Of a DNA stretch of 14,564 nucleotides, positions 14,304 to 14,564 are shown piece after piece (positions within the stretch are counted from its first letter, which is position 1; each line of letters starts with the position of its first letter). The translations under genes and the position numbers were made by a program. The stretch is from an uncultured Oscillibacter sp. GTDB lineage: Bacteria; Bacillota; Clostridia; Oscillospirales; Oscillospiraceae. The DNA lies in assembly GCA_910579435.1 (NCBI GenBank), contig CAJTVF010000062.1, positions 1 to 14,564 on the forward strand, written 5' to 3'. Under the pieces are notes generated by a model. It saw only the letters and a list, made by a program, of their open reading frames with translations. It was not told where the DNA came from and did not search any database.

Positions 14304-14358
14304 AAAAGAGCGGGAGGGCTTCTCCGTTTCATTCTGTTCGGGAACGTTGAAGCCTCCC
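14304..14358 (-). promoter_or_regulatory. Attenuator-like hairpin in the signalling-operon leader
   Basis: In the minus-strand leader, GGGAGGCTTC (14349-14358) pairs with GAAGCCCTCCC (14312-14322) with one bulged base and a 26-base loop. A short TTTT (14304-14307) follows. It lies between the promoter and the response regulator start, so it could reduce read-through or be melted by a regulator. Confidence 0.4.
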
Positions 14359-14393
14359 GGCCTTTTGCCTCGGTTTTGCTCTTTGGCATATCT

Positions 14394-14422
14394 ATTATAG
14401 TCGGTTTCCTTTGATTTGCCAA
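14394..14422 (-). promoter_or_regulatory. Strong sigma-A promoter of the three-gene signalling operon
   Basis: On the minus strand: TTGGCA (14417-14422), 17-base spacer, TATAAT (14394-14399), which is nearly perfect consensus. Transcription should start near 14387, giving a leader of about 110 bases before ATG 14274. Confidence 0.85.
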
Positions 14423-14564
14423 GCGGGGCGTTCGTGCGGAAGTGTCCTGTTGGAAGATTTTATTTTGCAGGGGCGGACCTGTGTGTCCTCCCCTGCGCTC
14501 CCCCCTCTCTTTTTAAGGAAGCACTGATTTAATCAACGTGTGCAGATTTGCGCCAGAAATTTTC
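14423..14564. other. Non-coding right edge of the window
   Basis: No gene recognised. A GC-rich hairpin at 14467-14496 (GCAGGGG.GGAC, loop CTGTGT, GTCC.CCCCTGC, one mismatch) has no adjacent U-tract on either strand. After a pyrimidine tract the edge reads AAGGAAGCACTGATTTAATC and is cut off, so its context cannot be judged. Confidence 0.4.

Noticed and set aside
12961..14400. Long plus-strand open frame (479 residues) opposite the response regulator
   Set aside because: Leu/Gln/Pro-rich antisense shadow of a response regulator with clear receiver and AraC motifs; it also runs through that operon's promoter.
14510..14564. Possible insertion-sequence end or start of another element
   Set aside because: The edge sequence AAGGAAGCACTGATTTAATC looked IS-like, but no partner repeat or transposase is visible before the window ends.
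1..14564. tRNA, rRNA or CRISPR loci, and known riboswitches
   Set aside because: No cloverleaf, rRNA-like stretch, regular repeat-spacer array or recognisable riboswitch core was seen by eye on either strand.

Overview
The base composition (GC-rich, with AT-richer patches), strong AGGAGG-type ribosome binding sites, a Firmicutes-type lipoprotein, YesM/YesN-like signalling genes and sigma-A-like promoters suggest a high-GC member of the Clostridia, perhaps Oscillospiraceae. This is an inference from style; no taxonomic marker gene is present.

Layout. (1) 1-2630 is a worn accessory region, probably the edge of an integrative or conjugative element. It holds a ParB-like N-terminus joined to the C-terminal half of an ArdC-type metallopeptidase, a truncated DUF3560 gene, an internally deleted IS66-family element, a 51-codon small gene and a short remnant of a Cthe_2159-type carbohydrate-binding gene, closed by a good terminator. 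(2) 2640-6590 is a complete RbsA/RbsC/RbsB-type sugar ABC importer in the order ATPase, permease, binding lipoprotein, ending in a very long terminator hairpin. (3) 6717-8009 (minus) is an unrecognised 430-residue, signal-less protein with visibly less GC-rich codons. Its upstream region carries a strong match to a flagellar-type sigma-28/sigma-D promoter. (4) 8281-10265 is a divergent pair: an AraC-family regulator (minus) and a TIM-barrel sugar isomerase/epimerase (plus), with a clear promoter on each strand between them. (5) 10426-14274 (minus) is a tightly coupled three-gene operon: a YesN-type response regulator, a soluble sensorless YesM/LytS-type histidine kinase, and a tandem ABC-ATPase-like protein of the RbsA type in which every catalytic motif has been lost. 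It starts from a near-consensus promoter and has a long leader with an attenuator-like hairpin.

How it fits together. The importer, the isomerase and the AraC regulator look like a locus for taking up and interconverting a monosaccharide or polyol; the substrate cannot be read from the sequence. The most unusual item is the three-gene operon. A two-component system without a sensor domain is paired with an apparently dead sugar-transporter ATPase, so the pseudo-ATPase may be the sensory input, for instance by docking on a sugar permease and reporting transport state to the kinase. That is a hypothesis from gene content and motif loss, not something shown by the sequence.
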